From NCBI GenBank assembly GCA_001896885.1, contig MKRJ01000028.1:1-64000 (forward strand): DNA of 64,000 nucleotides, read 5' to 3'. This DNA is from Rhizobiales bacterium 65-79 (lineage in GTDB: Bacteria > Pseudomonadota > Alphaproteobacteria > Rhizobiales > Rhizobiaceae). Numbering within the stretch: the first letter of the stretch is position 1; every line of letters starts with the position of its first letter. Under the pieces are notes generated by a model. The model was not told where the DNA came from, did not search any database, and saw only the letters and a list, made by a program, of their open reading frames with translations. Both the position numbers and the translations under genes were made by a program. Positions 17,283 through 25,784 of the stretch are shown here, in pieces.

Positions 17283-20011
17283 GCTGCCCAGAGCTCCTGT
17301 GCCTCGTCGACGGCCTCGACGGCCGCCACCTGTCCTCTGTCCCACTTGAGGGCGGTGATGATCAGCCGGCGGACCTCCCGGCCGGCCTCGCCGACATAGG
17401 CGAGATTGTCGGCGCGAATGACCGGCGATCCGTCCTCGTCTTCCTCGACGGCGACCGGGGTCTCGAATGCGAGATGGTCGCGGGTAGAGCTGACGCCGGA
17501 GATCGCGTGCACGCTGAAGGCGCCGTCCGACTGGCGGATGCCGACCGAACTCCGCAGCCCCAGCGTAAACACGTCCTCGACGGCGAAGAAATCGGTGTTC
17601 TCGAATACGCCGGGCTCGTTCCAGACCGGCACGGCAGTGTCGATCCAGACGCCCTTTACCTGCCCGTCCTCGATGTCGACATCGGCGATGCGGGCCGAGG
17701 CGTGCGTGCGGCCGATCGTGTCGTGGTTGATGCCGATCAGGTCGCCTCGCGTCGTCCGGAGCGCCTCGGCCGGAGCGGAGAAGCTCCAGGTGGCGGCGCG
17801 CAGCTCCGCCTGCTTCAGGTCGAAGAGCGCACGGGTGGTCACGTCCGTCTCGTTATCGAAGGCGTCGTAGCGGATCTCCTCGATCTGCGGATTGGCGACC
17901 TGCGCCTTGGTCAGGGTCGGCCGATAGACGATCTTCTGCTGCTCGGAATCGTCGAGCGCCGCGTCGTACCAGACGGCGCGGATCGCATCGGGCAGGCGGG
18001 CGAAGGCCTTGGCCATGGTCAGGCCGGCCGAATTGCGCTGGGTGAATATCTGCTCGGGCTCGTCGGCCGAGCGGTCGCGATCGCGGATGACGCCCCAGGT
18101 CTCCGACTTTCGCGCCAACGCATAGCCGGCGCCGGTCACCTTGCCTTCCAGATCGGTCAGGCTCTCGCCCTCGACGACGAGGTTGCAGCGATAGCCCTTG
18201 TCGATGCAGTCCTGGCGCCAGGCGATCAGGCTGTCCTCGTCGACCAGGCCGGCCGGTACGGGATCGGGCGTCAGCGTGCCGGTCCAGATGTCGCGCAGAT
18301 GGGGGGCCGGGTTTGAAGTGGTGGTGAGCGTGTTCCAGCCGCCGCCGTCCCAGTCGCGCACATAGCGCGAGGCCTTTACCGAGAGCGAATCGACGGAGCG
18401 GTTCTTCGCCTTGATGGCGATCGTGGCGAAGAGCCCGCCCTTCGGGCAGGGGTGTTGGTTCACCACCGAGGAACAGCGCAGGAGATAGACCTGGTCGGCG
18501 ACGTTCTCCCGGCTCTCGGGCGCCTTGGCCTTGCCGGAGTAGAGGATGTACCAGAAGAGGTCGCGGTCGTCGCCATTGTAGGTCCGGGCGGATTTCGAGA
18601 AATCGGACGCGTGGTAGCCCGCGCCGCGCTTGATCTCGATCTGGTAGGAGCCTTTCGGGATGGCGGCCGCGTCGAGCCAGAAAACAGCCTCGTAGCGCGA
18701 GAGCGTGACCCTGCGGACATTGCTCGAAGCCTCCGCGCCCTGATAGAGGCCGTCATTGCCGCCGCCGGCCGAGAAGCTGCCGTCGGCGTAGTAATCGTCG
18801 CTGGTCGGGCTGGCATCGCCGGCGACATGCTTGTAGGCGGCGATCCAGCCCTCATTCGCGGCAATGCCGGGAACGACCTCCGGTTCGTCGGCCCAGGCGA
18901 GCTTGACCGAGGCGCGGATCTCCTGTGTCGAGTTCGACCAGTAGTGCAGCTCCGGCAGGTAAATCCAGTCGTCCCCGGCCGAGGCCCGCATGCGGACGCG
19001 GAACGGCACGCCCCAGCGGTCGTTCGACCCCGACTTGTATAGTCCCTGGACGAAGGAGAGATGCAGCCAGATCTCGTCGGGCGGCGTGGTCGAGGAGCGC
19101 GTGGCATGCCATTTCGGCAGCGACCGCGTCGGCTGCTCCTGGTCGTCGAGCAGCTGCTGGTCGTCGGGCGTGACCACGTGGCGCGAAAGCTCGACTTGCG
19201 GCGTCGTGGTCAGCGAGTAGCGTTTGATCAGGTCGATCGGATCGTCGTCGGGATGGCCGTATTTCACCTGATAGGTGACATCCTCGGCGTCCTCGATCGC
19301 CGCGTCGCCGAGACGAATCTCGGTAAGATCATGCGCGCCGGCGAGCACGAAGAATGCCTCGACGATCTCGTCGCCGTCGACGCGCTCGATGAGCGGCTGG
19401 GCGCCGAGGGGCGGGAAGACGCGGCGCGTACCGATCACGGCCGGCACGGGCGCACCGGCCGAAAGCACGTTGCCGGAAAGCGACGCCGGGCCTTTCTGGT
19501 CGGGCATGCCCTTCTGTTTCGGCTGCGCCGGCAGCGGGGTCAGTGCGCGGGCGGCGAGCGCGCCGGCGAGCGAGATCGCGCCGGCGGCGAGCTTGGCGCC
19601 GATCGCGCCCTGGGCGAAAGCGGAGCCGAGGAAGGCGAGCCCGCCGCCGAGCGTAAAGACCGACGCTACGAGTGCCGCGATCGAGACGATGAGCCCGAGT
19701 ATGCCGGACTTGCCGCCGCGTCCCTTGCTGCCGCCGCCACTGCCCAGCGGATAGTGCAGCGTGATCTTCTGGCCGGGCTTGATGCGGATGTGCTTCCAGA
19801 ACCGGCGGACGATCGGATATTCGCCGATCAGCACCTCGCCGCGCTCCATGAAGTCGGGCGGCAGGCCGGTCGTCTTGCCTACCATCTCGGCGATCGTCAG
19901 GCCCGGGCGGAAGGCATGCACCATCGCCCGCTTGTCGGAGAAGGGCGGCCGCCAGACGGCATAGACAAATTCGACGGTGGCGAGCGGCCCCAAGGGTGCA
20001 TGAATGTTCAT
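17279..20011 (-). CDS. tail tip / host-specificity protein (lambda gpJ-like)
   Basis: A 910-aa central tail hub. The N-terminal part (residues 1-100) has a ubiquitin-like I/J segment (IKPGQKITLHYPLG), then a hydrophobic stretch (about 103-160, LGLIVSIAALVASVFTLGGG and LAAGAISLAGALAARAL) as in gpJ-type proteins. Large beta-rich domains follow with WGVPFRVRMRASAGDDWIYLPELHYW, AFARLPDAIRAVWYD and REVRRLIITALKWDRGQ at the C-terminus. It forms the tail tip that contacts the cell and leads DNA ejection. Its 5' end overlaps the NlpC/P60 gene. Confidence 0.85.
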   Translation of the reverse strand: MNIHAPLGPLATVEFVYAVWRPPFSDKRAMVHAFRPGLTIAEMVGKTTGLPPDFMERGEVLIGEYPIVRRFWKHIRIKPGQKITLHYPLGSGGGSKGRGGKSGILGLIVSIAALVASVFTLGGGLAFLGSAFAQGAIGAKLAAGAISLAGALAARALTPLPAQPKQKGMPDQKGPASLSGNVLSAGAPVPAVIGTRRVFPPLGAQPLIERVDGDEIVEAFFVLAGAHDLTEIRLGDAAIEDAEDVTYQVKYGHPDDDPIDLIKRYSLTTTPQVELSRHVVTPDDQQLLDDQEQPTRSLPKWHATRSSTTPPDEIWLHLSFVQGLYKSGSNDRWGVPFRVRMRASAGDDWIYLPELHYWSNSTQEIRASVKLAWADEPEVVPGIAANEGWIAAYKHVAGDASPTSDDYYADGSFSAGGGNDGLYQGAEASSNVRRVTLSRYEAVFWLDAAAIPKGSYQIEIKRGAGYHASDFSKSARTYNGDDRDLFWYILYSGKAKAPESRENVADQVYLLRCSSVVNQHPCPKGGLFATIAIKAKNRSVDSLSVKASRYVRDWDGGGWNTLTTTSNPAPHLRDIWTGTLTPDPVPAGLVDEDSLIAWRQDCIDKGYRCNLVVEGESLTDLEGKVTGAGYALARKSETWGVIRDRDRSADEPEQIFTQRNSAGLTMAKAFARLPDAIRAVWYDAALDDSEQQKIVYRPTLTKAQVANPQIEEIRYDAFDNETDVTTRALFDLKQAELRAATWSFSAPAEALRTTRGDLIGINHDTIGRTHASARIADVDIEDGQVKGVWIDTAVPVWNEPGVFENTDFFAVEDVFTLGLRSSVGIRQSDGAFSVHAISGVSSTRDHLAFETPVAVEEDEDGSPVIRADNLAYVGEAGREVRRLIITALKWDRGQVAAVEAVDEAQELWAA

Positions 20012-20415
20012 GGCAGGTCCCTGTGCCGGAAGAAGTCGAGGATGCGCGGCCTGACGGTGGGATGGTCGAGGGGGACCAGGTGGGTGTCGGCCGCTTCCTC
20101 GACATGCAGCATGCGCCGCTCGTCGGCCAGGATGCCGACATGGACCGGGGCGCGCCCGGAATCGCCGAGCCGGCGCATCAGCACGACATCCATGCGCCGG
20201 CGCGGGAGATCGGTCACCCGCCGCCAGATCTCGTCCTGCGCGCCCTCGCGCATGGCCCGCGCGGCCGAAAGGAGATCAGCTGCCGAGATCTCGCCGTACG
20301 AGGGCAGCTCGACGCCAGCCTCGTCCCAATGCGCGAACCGGACGAGGCCCCAGCAGTCCCAGCCCGCCTGGTCGCGGCCGCCGTCACGGAAGGGGACGCC
20401 GACATACCCCCTCAT
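20008..20415 (-). CDS. NlpC/P60-family tail peptidase
   Basis: A 135-aa cysteine peptidase of the NlpC/P60 type found in lambda gpK-like tail assembly proteins. The catalytic Cys is in GWDCWGLVRF (C21) and the His in APVHVGIL (H92). It is expected to trim cell-wall peptides during entry or assist tail-tip assembly. Its place just before the gpJ-like gene matches lambda-like tail modules. Confidence 0.85.
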   Translation of the reverse strand: MRGYVGVPFRDGGRDQAGWDCWGLVRFAHWDEAGVELPSYGEISAADLLSAARAMREGAQDEIWRRVTDLPRRRMDVVLMRRLGDSGRAPVHVGILADERRMLHVEEAADTHLVPLDHPTVRPRILDFFRHRDLP

Positions 20416-20945
20416 CGCATGAACACTCCGGGCAAGCGGTCCTGGGTGGCGCGGAGAAGCGGCCAGAGCTGCTGGCGCAGGTCGATCCCGCGCAAGGTGC
20501 CGGTGACCTGCACCAGGCCGATCTTCACGTCGGTCAGGAAGAGCGAGGAAGCCTGATAGAGCGCGGCGACGGTCAGGCCGGCCTTGACCGTCCTCGGCTC
20601 GACGGCAAGGTTAAAATAGCTCGCCGCAATCAGCTTGAAGTCGACGGTCGCCGGGTCGATCACGTCGGCGATCATGTTGCTCGAGCGGCGGTCGACGTTC
20701 GGGAAGGTGAAGCTTGCCTGGGGCGGCCTGGCGTCGTCGGTCAGGAGCGTCAGCGTGAAATAGGATTGGTGCCAGGTAGCAGCGTTGCCGTCCTCGTCGT
20801 CCATCACATAGTCGGCGCCGTCGAGCACCAGCCGGACCGGATCGGTCAGCTGCTTGTGACGGATGGCCGCGAAGAGCAGGACGGGATCGTCGCTCGAACC
20901 CTGTTCGAGGCGGCGGCGGTCGACGATGGGCAGCGCGCGGGCCAT
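20412..20945 (-). CDS. DUF1833-family phage tail protein
   Basis: A 177-aa protein matching the DUF1833 type of tail-tip proteins (lambda gpL neighbourhood), with FTLTLLTDDARPPQASFTFPNVDRRSSNMI and the C-terminal VTGTLRGIDLRQQLWPLLRATQ. The start at 20945 is the first Met after a non-homologous leader. It lies between a minor tail gene and the NlpC/P60 gene, consistent with a distal tail component. Confidence 0.7.
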   Translation of the reverse strand: MARALPIVDRRRLEQGSSDDPVLLFAAIRHKQLTDPVRLVLDGADYVMDDEDGNAATWHQSYFTLTLLTDDARPPQASFTFPNVDRRSSNMIADVIDPATVDFKLIAASYFNLAVEPRTVKAGLTVAALYQASSLFLTDVKIGLVQVTGTLRGIDLRQQLWPLLRATQDRLPGVFMR

Positions 20946-20947
20946 GG

Positions 20948-21307
20948 TCACCGGACCGTTATGGTGGCGCTGACCCGCCACCATATGCTGGAGATCGGCG
21001 CGATCGAATATTTCGGATCGCCGGTCAGCCGCGCAGTCACGATCTCGCCGGTGCGCGGGCGCCGCCAGAAGAAGTCGAGGCTGCCCTTGCCGAGGTCATC
21101 GAAAACGAAATCCTCGAAGATCGCGACCTGGTCGGCGTTCATGTCCCAGACGGAGGTGACGTCGATCATGCGCAGCGTCGTCGTCGGCCGCTCGATCGGC
21201 AGTCCGACCTCCGACTGGAAGGACGCGTTCTGAAGCACCGGCTGCTCACCATGGCCGGAGCGGTTGACGAGAAGCGGCAGCGCCGACGGCCAGAAGATCG
21301 CGCTCAT
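20948..21307 (-). CDS. minor tail protein (lambda gpM-like position)
   Basis: A 119-aa product immediately after the tape-measure gene. The compact beta-rich chain has FWRRPRTGEIVTARLTGDPKYSI, which fits a distal tail or minor tail protein. Position and size parallel lambda gpM. Its start overlaps the tape-measure stop, so it is coupled. Confidence 0.6.
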   Translation of the reverse strand: MSAIFWPSALPLLVNRSGHGEQPVLQNASFQSEVGLPIERPTTTLRMIDVTSVWDMNADQVAIFEDFVFDDLGKGSLDFFWRRPRTGEIVTARLTGDPKYSIAPISSIWWRVSATITVR

Positions 21308-23280
21308 GCCGGCACCCCGTTACGGCCGATGCCGTAAAGTGCGCGGTTCATGTCGTCGAAGCCGCCGTCGGCGTAGTCGGCCTTGACGCGGTCGAGCAGG
21401 ACCTGGACGATCTCCTCGCCGTTCGGCCCCCGGGTCTTCCTCGTGCGTTTCTCCACCCCTGCATTGTCGACCACCTGGACGACGGTGCGGCTGCCGTATT
21501 TGGCCGCCAGCTGATCCGGCCAGCCGATCTCCTCGCCCTCCTTGCCGATGAAGGGAACTTCTCCTGGCCGAAGCGTACCGCCGCCATGGAAGCTTGGGGC
21601 GCCGAGGAAGACCGCCGGGCTGACCGTGCGCATGGCAGCGGCCCGGCCGATCGTCGCGCCGGTATGGCCGGTGGCGACGCGCAGGCCGGCCCAAGGGTCG
21701 CCGCCGCCGCCGAGTCCGAAGAGGCTGCCGAGCAGGCCGAAATCGCCCTTCCCGGAACCGAGAAACGCGTTGGAGATGAGCTTGAAGCCGAAATCGATCA
21801 GCCGGCCCTCGAGCTGCTCGGCCGCCAGGTTGAGCGCGTCCATCAGGTTGTGGGTGCGGGCGAGGTCATGGCCGAAGGTCATGAGCGAGCCGCGCAGCAG
21901 GGAAAACGTCTCGGAAAGACCGGAATCGCTCGATCCTCCCGCCGCCGTCGCGCTGGTAACCGCATAGGTCCCGACGAGCCCGCCCGAGGCGTAGCCGCGC
22001 ACGCCGCGGCGCATGGCGTCGAGATTGGCGACGCCTATTCGCGCCGTCGAGGCGGCGTCGAAGACATATTCCTGGCCGTGGACGACGCCGGCCGGGGCGG
22101 TCACCGGACCGGGTCCGGTCCAGCCGCCGGCGGCAAAGGGCTGCGCGTAGCTGGCGTCGGGGATGTTGCCCGGTGCAACCGGGGCCGCCGAGCCGCCGCC
22201 GATCGACTTCAGCAGCGCGTCGTATTCCTGAAGGAAGCCGAGCCCGCCGGAGACGGTATCGTTGACCTGCTGGAACTTGTCGGCCGTGCCGCCGAGCGCT
22301 TTCGCCGCAGCATCGGCGTCGCCGGTCAGCCCCTTATAAAGATCGACCGCCCGCTGCAGCTCCTCCTGTGCCTTGGCGAGCTTTTCCGTCTGGTCGAGGA
22401 CGCCCTCGGCCACCTTGCGCGCAGGAGAATCCGCGGGAAGCTGCTGCGCCGTCTGCGCGACCTCGTTGCGAAAGGCGATATAGTCGGCCTTGCCGTCCTG
22501 GAGGTCCTTCCGCAGCTTGCCGACCGCGTCCATGAAAGGCTTGAGCTGGTCGGCGGTGAAGCCGAAAGCGACGTCGGACTGCGAGGTGACCTGCTGGCCG
22601 GCGCCGAGGCCACCGGTGCGCAACACGCCGATGCGCGGCGCGCCGTTTTCGAGGTCGGTGCGCAGGCGCTGGATGTTCTGCTGTTCCTGGAAGCGCAGCA
22701 GCGTAGCGCTGACGTTGCCGTAGGAGGATGCCGCGTTCTTGCCATCGTCGAAGGCGCCCTTGATCTGCTTGATGAGGGCGGTGTGCTCCTTCAGGTCCTG
22801 GTTCAGCGTCGGCAGCTTGTCGCCGGCCGTCGTGGCGTAGCTGATCACGCCCTGGACGAGCGCGCCGAACAAGGCGCCGACGGCGGTCGCTGTAAGGCCG
22901 CCGATCAGGCCGCCGATCGCCGTCGCCGCCAGATGGGAGAGGCCGGCGAGCTTGCCGCCGGCCGTGTCGGCCGCCTTGCCGACCGAGAGGATGCCGGTTG
23001 CCGCACCGGGCGCTTCCGTGTTTGTCTTGCCGAGGCCGTCGCCGACCTTGTCCAGCGCGTCGGCCGCCGGCGGCGCCTTGGACTTGATGTCGTCGAGGCC
23101 CTTGCCGACGCCCTCCCACGGGTTGCCGTCCTTACCCTCCTTGATGGTGACATCCTTGAGCGCCTCACCGGCGCCCTTGGCCTTTTCGGCGAGCTGGTCG
23201 ATCGCCTCGCCGGTCTGCTCGACCGCCTTCTTGGCGCCGCCGGCGTCGCCATCGATGACGAGGGCAAGCTTCAGCGCCAC
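21304..23280 (-). CDS. tail length tape measure protein
   Basis: A 658-aa tape measure. It begins MALKLALVIDGDAGGAKKAVEQTGEAIDQLAEKAKGAG (helical, coiled-coil prone). A hydrophobic membrane-like segment lies near residues 120-155 (LAATAIGGLIGGLTATAVGALFGALVQ), and the C-terminal Gly-rich portion contains FHGGGTLRPGEVPFIGKEGEEI, a motif common at tape-measure ends. The start is GTG. Relative to other siphoviruses the length suggests a short tail of roughly 100 nm (family rule of about 1.5 angstrom per residue). Confidence 0.88.
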   Translation of the reverse strand: MALKLALVIDGDAGGAKKAVEQTGEAIDQLAEKAKGAGEALKDVTIKEGKDGNPWEGVGKGLDDIKSKAPPAADALDKVGDGLGKTNTEAPGAATGILSVGKAADTAGGKLAGLSHLAATAIGGLIGGLTATAVGALFGALVQGVISYATTAGDKLPTLNQDLKEHTALIKQIKGAFDDGKNAASSYGNVSATLLRFQEQQNIQRLRTDLENGAPRIGVLRTGGLGAGQQVTSQSDVAFGFTADQLKPFMDAVGKLRKDLQDGKADYIAFRNEVAQTAQQLPADSPARKVAEGVLDQTEKLAKAQEELQRAVDLYKGLTGDADAAAKALGGTADKFQQVNDTVSGGLGFLQEYDALLKSIGGGSAAPVAPGNIPDASYAQPFAAGGWTGPGPVTAPAGVVHGQEYVFDAASTARIGVANLDAMRRGVRGYASGGLVGTYAVTSATAAGGSSDSGLSETFSLLRGSLMTFGHDLARTHNLMDALNLAAEQLEGRLIDFGFKLISNAFLGSGKGDFGLLGSLFGLGGGGDPWAGLRVATGHTGATIGRAAAMRTVSPAVFLGAPSFHGGGTLRPGEVPFIGKEGEEIGWPDQLAAKYGSRTVVQVVDNAGVEKRTRKTRGPNGEEIVQVLLDRVKADYADGGFDDMNRALYGIGRNGVPA

Positions 23281-23372
23281 TATTTTGCCCTCGCACTGAC
23301 GGCGCTGCGCGCCTCGCTCCGGGCGGGGCGGCGAACGATCGCCGGACCGCGGTCGCGGCCTGGAGCGGGGTT

Positions 23373-23397
23373 ATGCATCTTTATGCATTTCATGCAT
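23373..23397. repeat. three ATGCAT palindromes in tandem
   Basis: ATGCAT occurs at 23373-23378, 23383-23388 and 23392-23397, spaced 9-10 bp, in an AT-rich island between the tail-assembly chaperone and the tape measure. It may be a local binding array or a leader feature; nothing else in the gap is coding. Confidence 0.45.
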
Positions 23398-23728
23398 TTT
23401 CCCCGTTGAGCGCGTCCCGCGCCGCTCCCTCCATCACCTGGATGCCGGCGAAGAGATCGGGCGTGACGACGGTTCCGAGCGCATCGAGCGCGACCCTCAT
23501 GCCGGCATAGTCGAGGCCGACGACGCGGGTGACCAGCACGCCGCCGGCGCCAACGATCGTGGTGCGCCATTGCGATCCCACGGCGCAAAAGGCGGCCACG
23601 ATCGGCACGTTGACCGGCCAGACGCCCCTGAAGGCCGAACCGAAGCCGCTCGGCCCGCCTCGGCCGAGGGCCGCCCTGATCTCCGCGATCTGTTCCTCGT
23701 CCATGCCGAAACGCCTGGCGTCCATCAC
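23390..23728 (-). CDS. tail assembly chaperone, downstream frame (DUF1799-like, GT-type)
   Basis: The 112-aa reading frame from GTG 23728 matches DUF1799-like chaperones (PVNVPIVAAFCAVGSQWRTTIVG and VVGLDYAGMRVALDAL). The frame is also open upstream through 23800 into the preceding gene in the -1 frame. It can therefore be translated as the C-terminal extension of the G protein after a -1 slip at 23803-23809, as in lambda gpG-T. The T part would recruit the tape-measure protein during tail assembly. Independent start at 23728 remains possible. Confidence 0.75.
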   Translation of the reverse strand: MMDARRFGMDEEQIAEIRAALGRGGPSGFGSAFRGVWPVNVPIVAAFCAVGSQWRTTIVGAGGVLVTRVVGLDYAGMRVALDALGTVVTPDLFAGIQVMEGAARDALNGENA

Positions 23729-23799
23729 GGCCTCATCTTCCTCGCCGTCCTCGACCCTCTTTGCCAGGCCGCCCGCCGCCCAGGCGCGGGCGGCCGTGA

Positions 23800-24120
23800 T
23801 CAGTTTCCCCGGCAGGCCTCGCCCACCTCCTTGTGATACGCGCGCGCGAGGGCGGCCCGGACGACCGGCTGGTTCAGCAGCCGGTCGCGCAATGCTTCCG
23901 AATAGGGGACCGCCGCGCCGCCTCGGTCGACGATCTCGTCCATGTCGACGATGGCCGCCGAGAGGAAGGCCTTCGATCCCTCAGGATCGGAGAGGTCGAA
24001 GCCGTTGAAGGTATCGATGTCGAGAACGCGGAAAGTGGTGAAAAAGTCCTGCGGCTCCTGGTCGGGCAGCCTGATCTCCACCCTGGCCCTGACAATCGGC
24101 TCGGAATCGATGTTGAACAT
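23800..24120 (-). CDS. tail assembly chaperone, upstream frame (G-type)
   Basis: A 106-aa protein located between the tail tube and the DUF1799-like gene, the position of lambda gpG. It begins MFNIDSEPIVRARVEIRLPDQEP and has LSAAIVDMDEIVD in its middle. The stop codon directly follows the slippery heptamer GGGAAAC, so a fraction of ribosomes should shift to -1 and continue into the DUF1799-like frame. The start at 24120 is the first Met matching the tail-protein context. Confidence 0.75.
   Translation of the reverse strand: MFNIDSEPIVRARVEIRLPDQEPQDFFTTFRVLDIDTFNGFDLSDPEGSKAFLSAAIVDMDEIVDRGGAAVPYSEALRDRLLNQPVVRAALARAYHKEVGEACRGN
23803..23809 (-). other. -1 ribosomal slippery heptamer GGGAAAC
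   Basis: On the minus strand the zero frame reads G GGA AAC directly before the TGA stop at 23802-23800, the X XXY YYZ form. After a -1 slip, reading continues as AAA CTG ATC ACG GCC into the DUF1799-like frame with no stop. This is the classic arrangement of siphovirus G/GT tail chaperones. Confidence 0.8.
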
Positions 24121-24189
24121 GCATTTAACCCTGTGAAAAAGCGGCCGACCGGCCGCCGGGCGTCGTCGCCCGCCCATGTGGAGGGCCAG

Positions 24190-24204
24190 CCCGCCAGAGG
24201 CGGG
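24190..24204 (-). terminator. GC hairpin downstream of the tail tube gene
   Basis: A perfect 6-bp stem (CCCGCC / GGCGGG) with a 3-nt loop lies 22 bp after the tail tube stop. There is no T-run, so it could be a partial terminator or an mRNA-stabilising hairpin that separates the highly expressed tube gene from the chaperones. Confidence 0.4.
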
Positions 24205-24225
24205 TGCGCGGCCCGTGAACTCAAA

Positions 24226-25161
24226 TCACGTCAGCGCCAGCGACCACTGGTCATTGCCGGAAGACGGCAACGGGATCAGCGGCAGCGTCCATTCGAGGAT
24301 GTTGTCCTGCTGCTGGTAGTCGCCCATCAGGTCGATCTGGCACTGGCCGAGGGTGAGCGTGGCGATCGACCCGGCGACGGTGCCGTGCTGCAGCACCGCT
24401 TCGACCTCCGTCTCCGCCTTCGCCAGGCTGAACGGATTGAAAGTGGTGAGCGGCACGGCCTGGACGCGCGCCGATGCGGTCTCGGCACCGTCCGAGATGA
24501 TGATCTCATCGGCGCCGACCAGGAGGCGCGGCGTCACCTGGTTGCTCATGTTGAGCGCGAACGAACGCATGATCAGCGACACGTCGTTGATCTTGAATAT
24601 CGGCGTGTTGGCCTTGGTCGCGACCTTCGGCTTCTTGAAGCCGGTCAGCGTGGGCGTCGCGCGTGCCACCTCGGCCGGATCGCTGTAGAGCCCGGTCAGG
24701 GTGAACTCCAGATAGGGAATGCCCTGCGCGTCGACCTTGAGATCAACGTCGCCTCGGATGCCGGTTACGATCTGCTTGGTGCCGCCGATCCAGAACCACA
24801 ACGTGCCGGATTCCATGTCCTCGGAGACCGGCGAATAGGTGACAGAGGTATCGGCGACGATCGTCTCGCCCCAGCGGCAGCAGCGCACCAGCGGCCCCCA
24901 GGCCGGCGCCGTGCCGGCCGTGCCCGAAGGCACCAGCTCCACCCGGCCCTTGAGCTGCACGCGCAGCCCGGCCGGGATCTTGCCCTGGGCGGCCAGATAG
25001 GAGAATTCGAGATCGCGCGAGACCGAATTGCCGACCATCGGTGAATAGCTGACATTGGTCATCAGCATGGCGTTGGCCGCGCCGGTGGGCGTCGGGTCGG
25101 TGCCGTAGGTTTCCTCGATCTTGAACAGGATGATCTTGGATTTCCAAGCAATTGCCGTCAC
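24226..25161 (-). CDS. major tail tube protein
   Basis: A 311-aa protein with the start AIAWKSKIILFKIEETYGTDPTPTGAANAMLMTNVSYSP, common in tail-tube proteins of Mu-like siphophages, where the ETYGTDPTP segment is diagnostic. The rest is beta-rich (Ig-like tube fold). It is expected to polymerise into the tail shaft. The start is GTG at 25161. It lies between the tail-terminator gene block and the G/GT chaperones, the usual place. Confidence 0.85.
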   Translation of the reverse strand: MTAIAWKSKIILFKIEETYGTDPTPTGAANAMLMTNVSYSPMVGNSVSRDLEFSYLAAQGKIPAGLRVQLKGRVELVPSGTAGTAPAWGPLVRCCRWGETIVADTSVTYSPVSEDMESGTLWFWIGGTKQIVTGIRGDVDLKVDAQGIPYLEFTLTGLYSDPAEVARATPTLTGFKKPKVATKANTPIFKINDVSLIMRSFALNMSNQVTPRLLVGADEIIISDGAETASARVQAVPLTTFNPFSLAKAETEVEAVLQHGTVAGSIATLTLGQCQIDLMGDYQQQDNILEWTLPLIPLPSSGNDQWSLALT

Positions 25162-25164
25162 GGA

Positions 25165-25347
25165 TCAATCCTCCTTCTTCGCCGGCCTCTCCGGCGGGAC
25201 GGGCTGCATGGCACCCGCCCGGGCGGCATGGATCGGATGCGCGGGATCCGACAGTTGCACGGTGCGCGCGACGCGCTCGGCCTTGCCGTCCTTGCCGATG
25301 CGATAGGAGCCGCCCTTGTGCGGCGGCGTGAAAGCGGGCTTGCTCAT
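25165..25347 (-). CDS. small phage protein, hypothetical
   Basis: A 60-aa basic and proline-rich protein (MSKPAFTPPHKGGSYRIGKD...) between the tail-terminator candidate and the tail tube gene, coupled to the former by an ATGA overlap. Similar short Pro/Lys-rich proteins occur before tail tube genes in related phages. Probably a minor virion or assembly factor; no motif. Confidence 0.6.
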   Translation of the reverse strand: MSKPAFTPPHKGGSYRIGKDGKAERVARTVQLSDPAHPIHAARAGAMQPVPPERPAKKED

Positions 25348-25784
25348 GAGAGGATCCTGATCTGCTCCTGGATGGCGAAATCGAGCTGGTAGAAGGCCGT
25401 GCCGGCGGTCAGCGAAACGAGCGCGCCGCGGCGGAGCGCCAGCACCCCGATCGCATCGTCCGGCCCCCAGCCGGAAAGCGCCTCGATCACGGCCCAGATA
25501 AGCGTGTCGAGCTCCAGCCGGACCTTCGCGCCGCGCACGTCGCCGGCCTTGCGCATGACCAGCACCACGGCTAGCATGTCGTCGATCATCTGGGTGAAGG
25601 CGCCGGCCGAGGCGTCGCCGTCGCTCCTCGCGACCAGCCCGGTCGGGCAGACGAAGGCCGCGATCGGCGACTGCGGCAGCGCGTCCCGCCTGATCAGCTC
25701 GGCGAGTTCGAGTGCGCCCTGGACGCGGCCGGCGAGATCCTCGACCTGTTCGCCGAGGCGGGTGATGACGTCGTCGACCATCAT
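25344..25784 (-). CDS. tail terminator-like / Mu gp37-like tail protein
   Basis: A 146-aa protein beginning MMVDDVITRLGEQVEDLAGRVQGALELAEL, with AAFVCPTGLVA near 42 and a beta-rich C-terminus ending YQLDFAIQEQIRIL. Size, order (after gpG morphogenesis, before tail tube) and the 'protein x of RxxLAEL' style fit the gp37 or tail-terminator family that caps the tail and joins it to the head. Confidence 0.65.
   Translation of the reverse strand: MMVDDVITRLGEQVEDLAGRVQGALELAELIRRDALPQSPIAAFVCPTGLVARSDGDASAGAFTQMIDDMLAVVLVMRKAGDVRGAKVRLELDTLIWAVIEALSGWGPDDAIGVLALRRGALVSLTAGTAFYQLDFAIQEQIRILS

Noticed and set aside
17279..20422. Long plus-strand frames opposite the tail tip gene, including one of 453 aa at 19061-20422.
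   Set aside because: Antisense to the gpJ-like gene and its neighbours, with no motif and no start signal.
21586..23409. 607-aa plus-strand reading frame opposite the tape-measure gene.
   Set aside because: Shadow frame of a well-supported structural gene; composition is low-complexity and lacks a ribosome-binding site.
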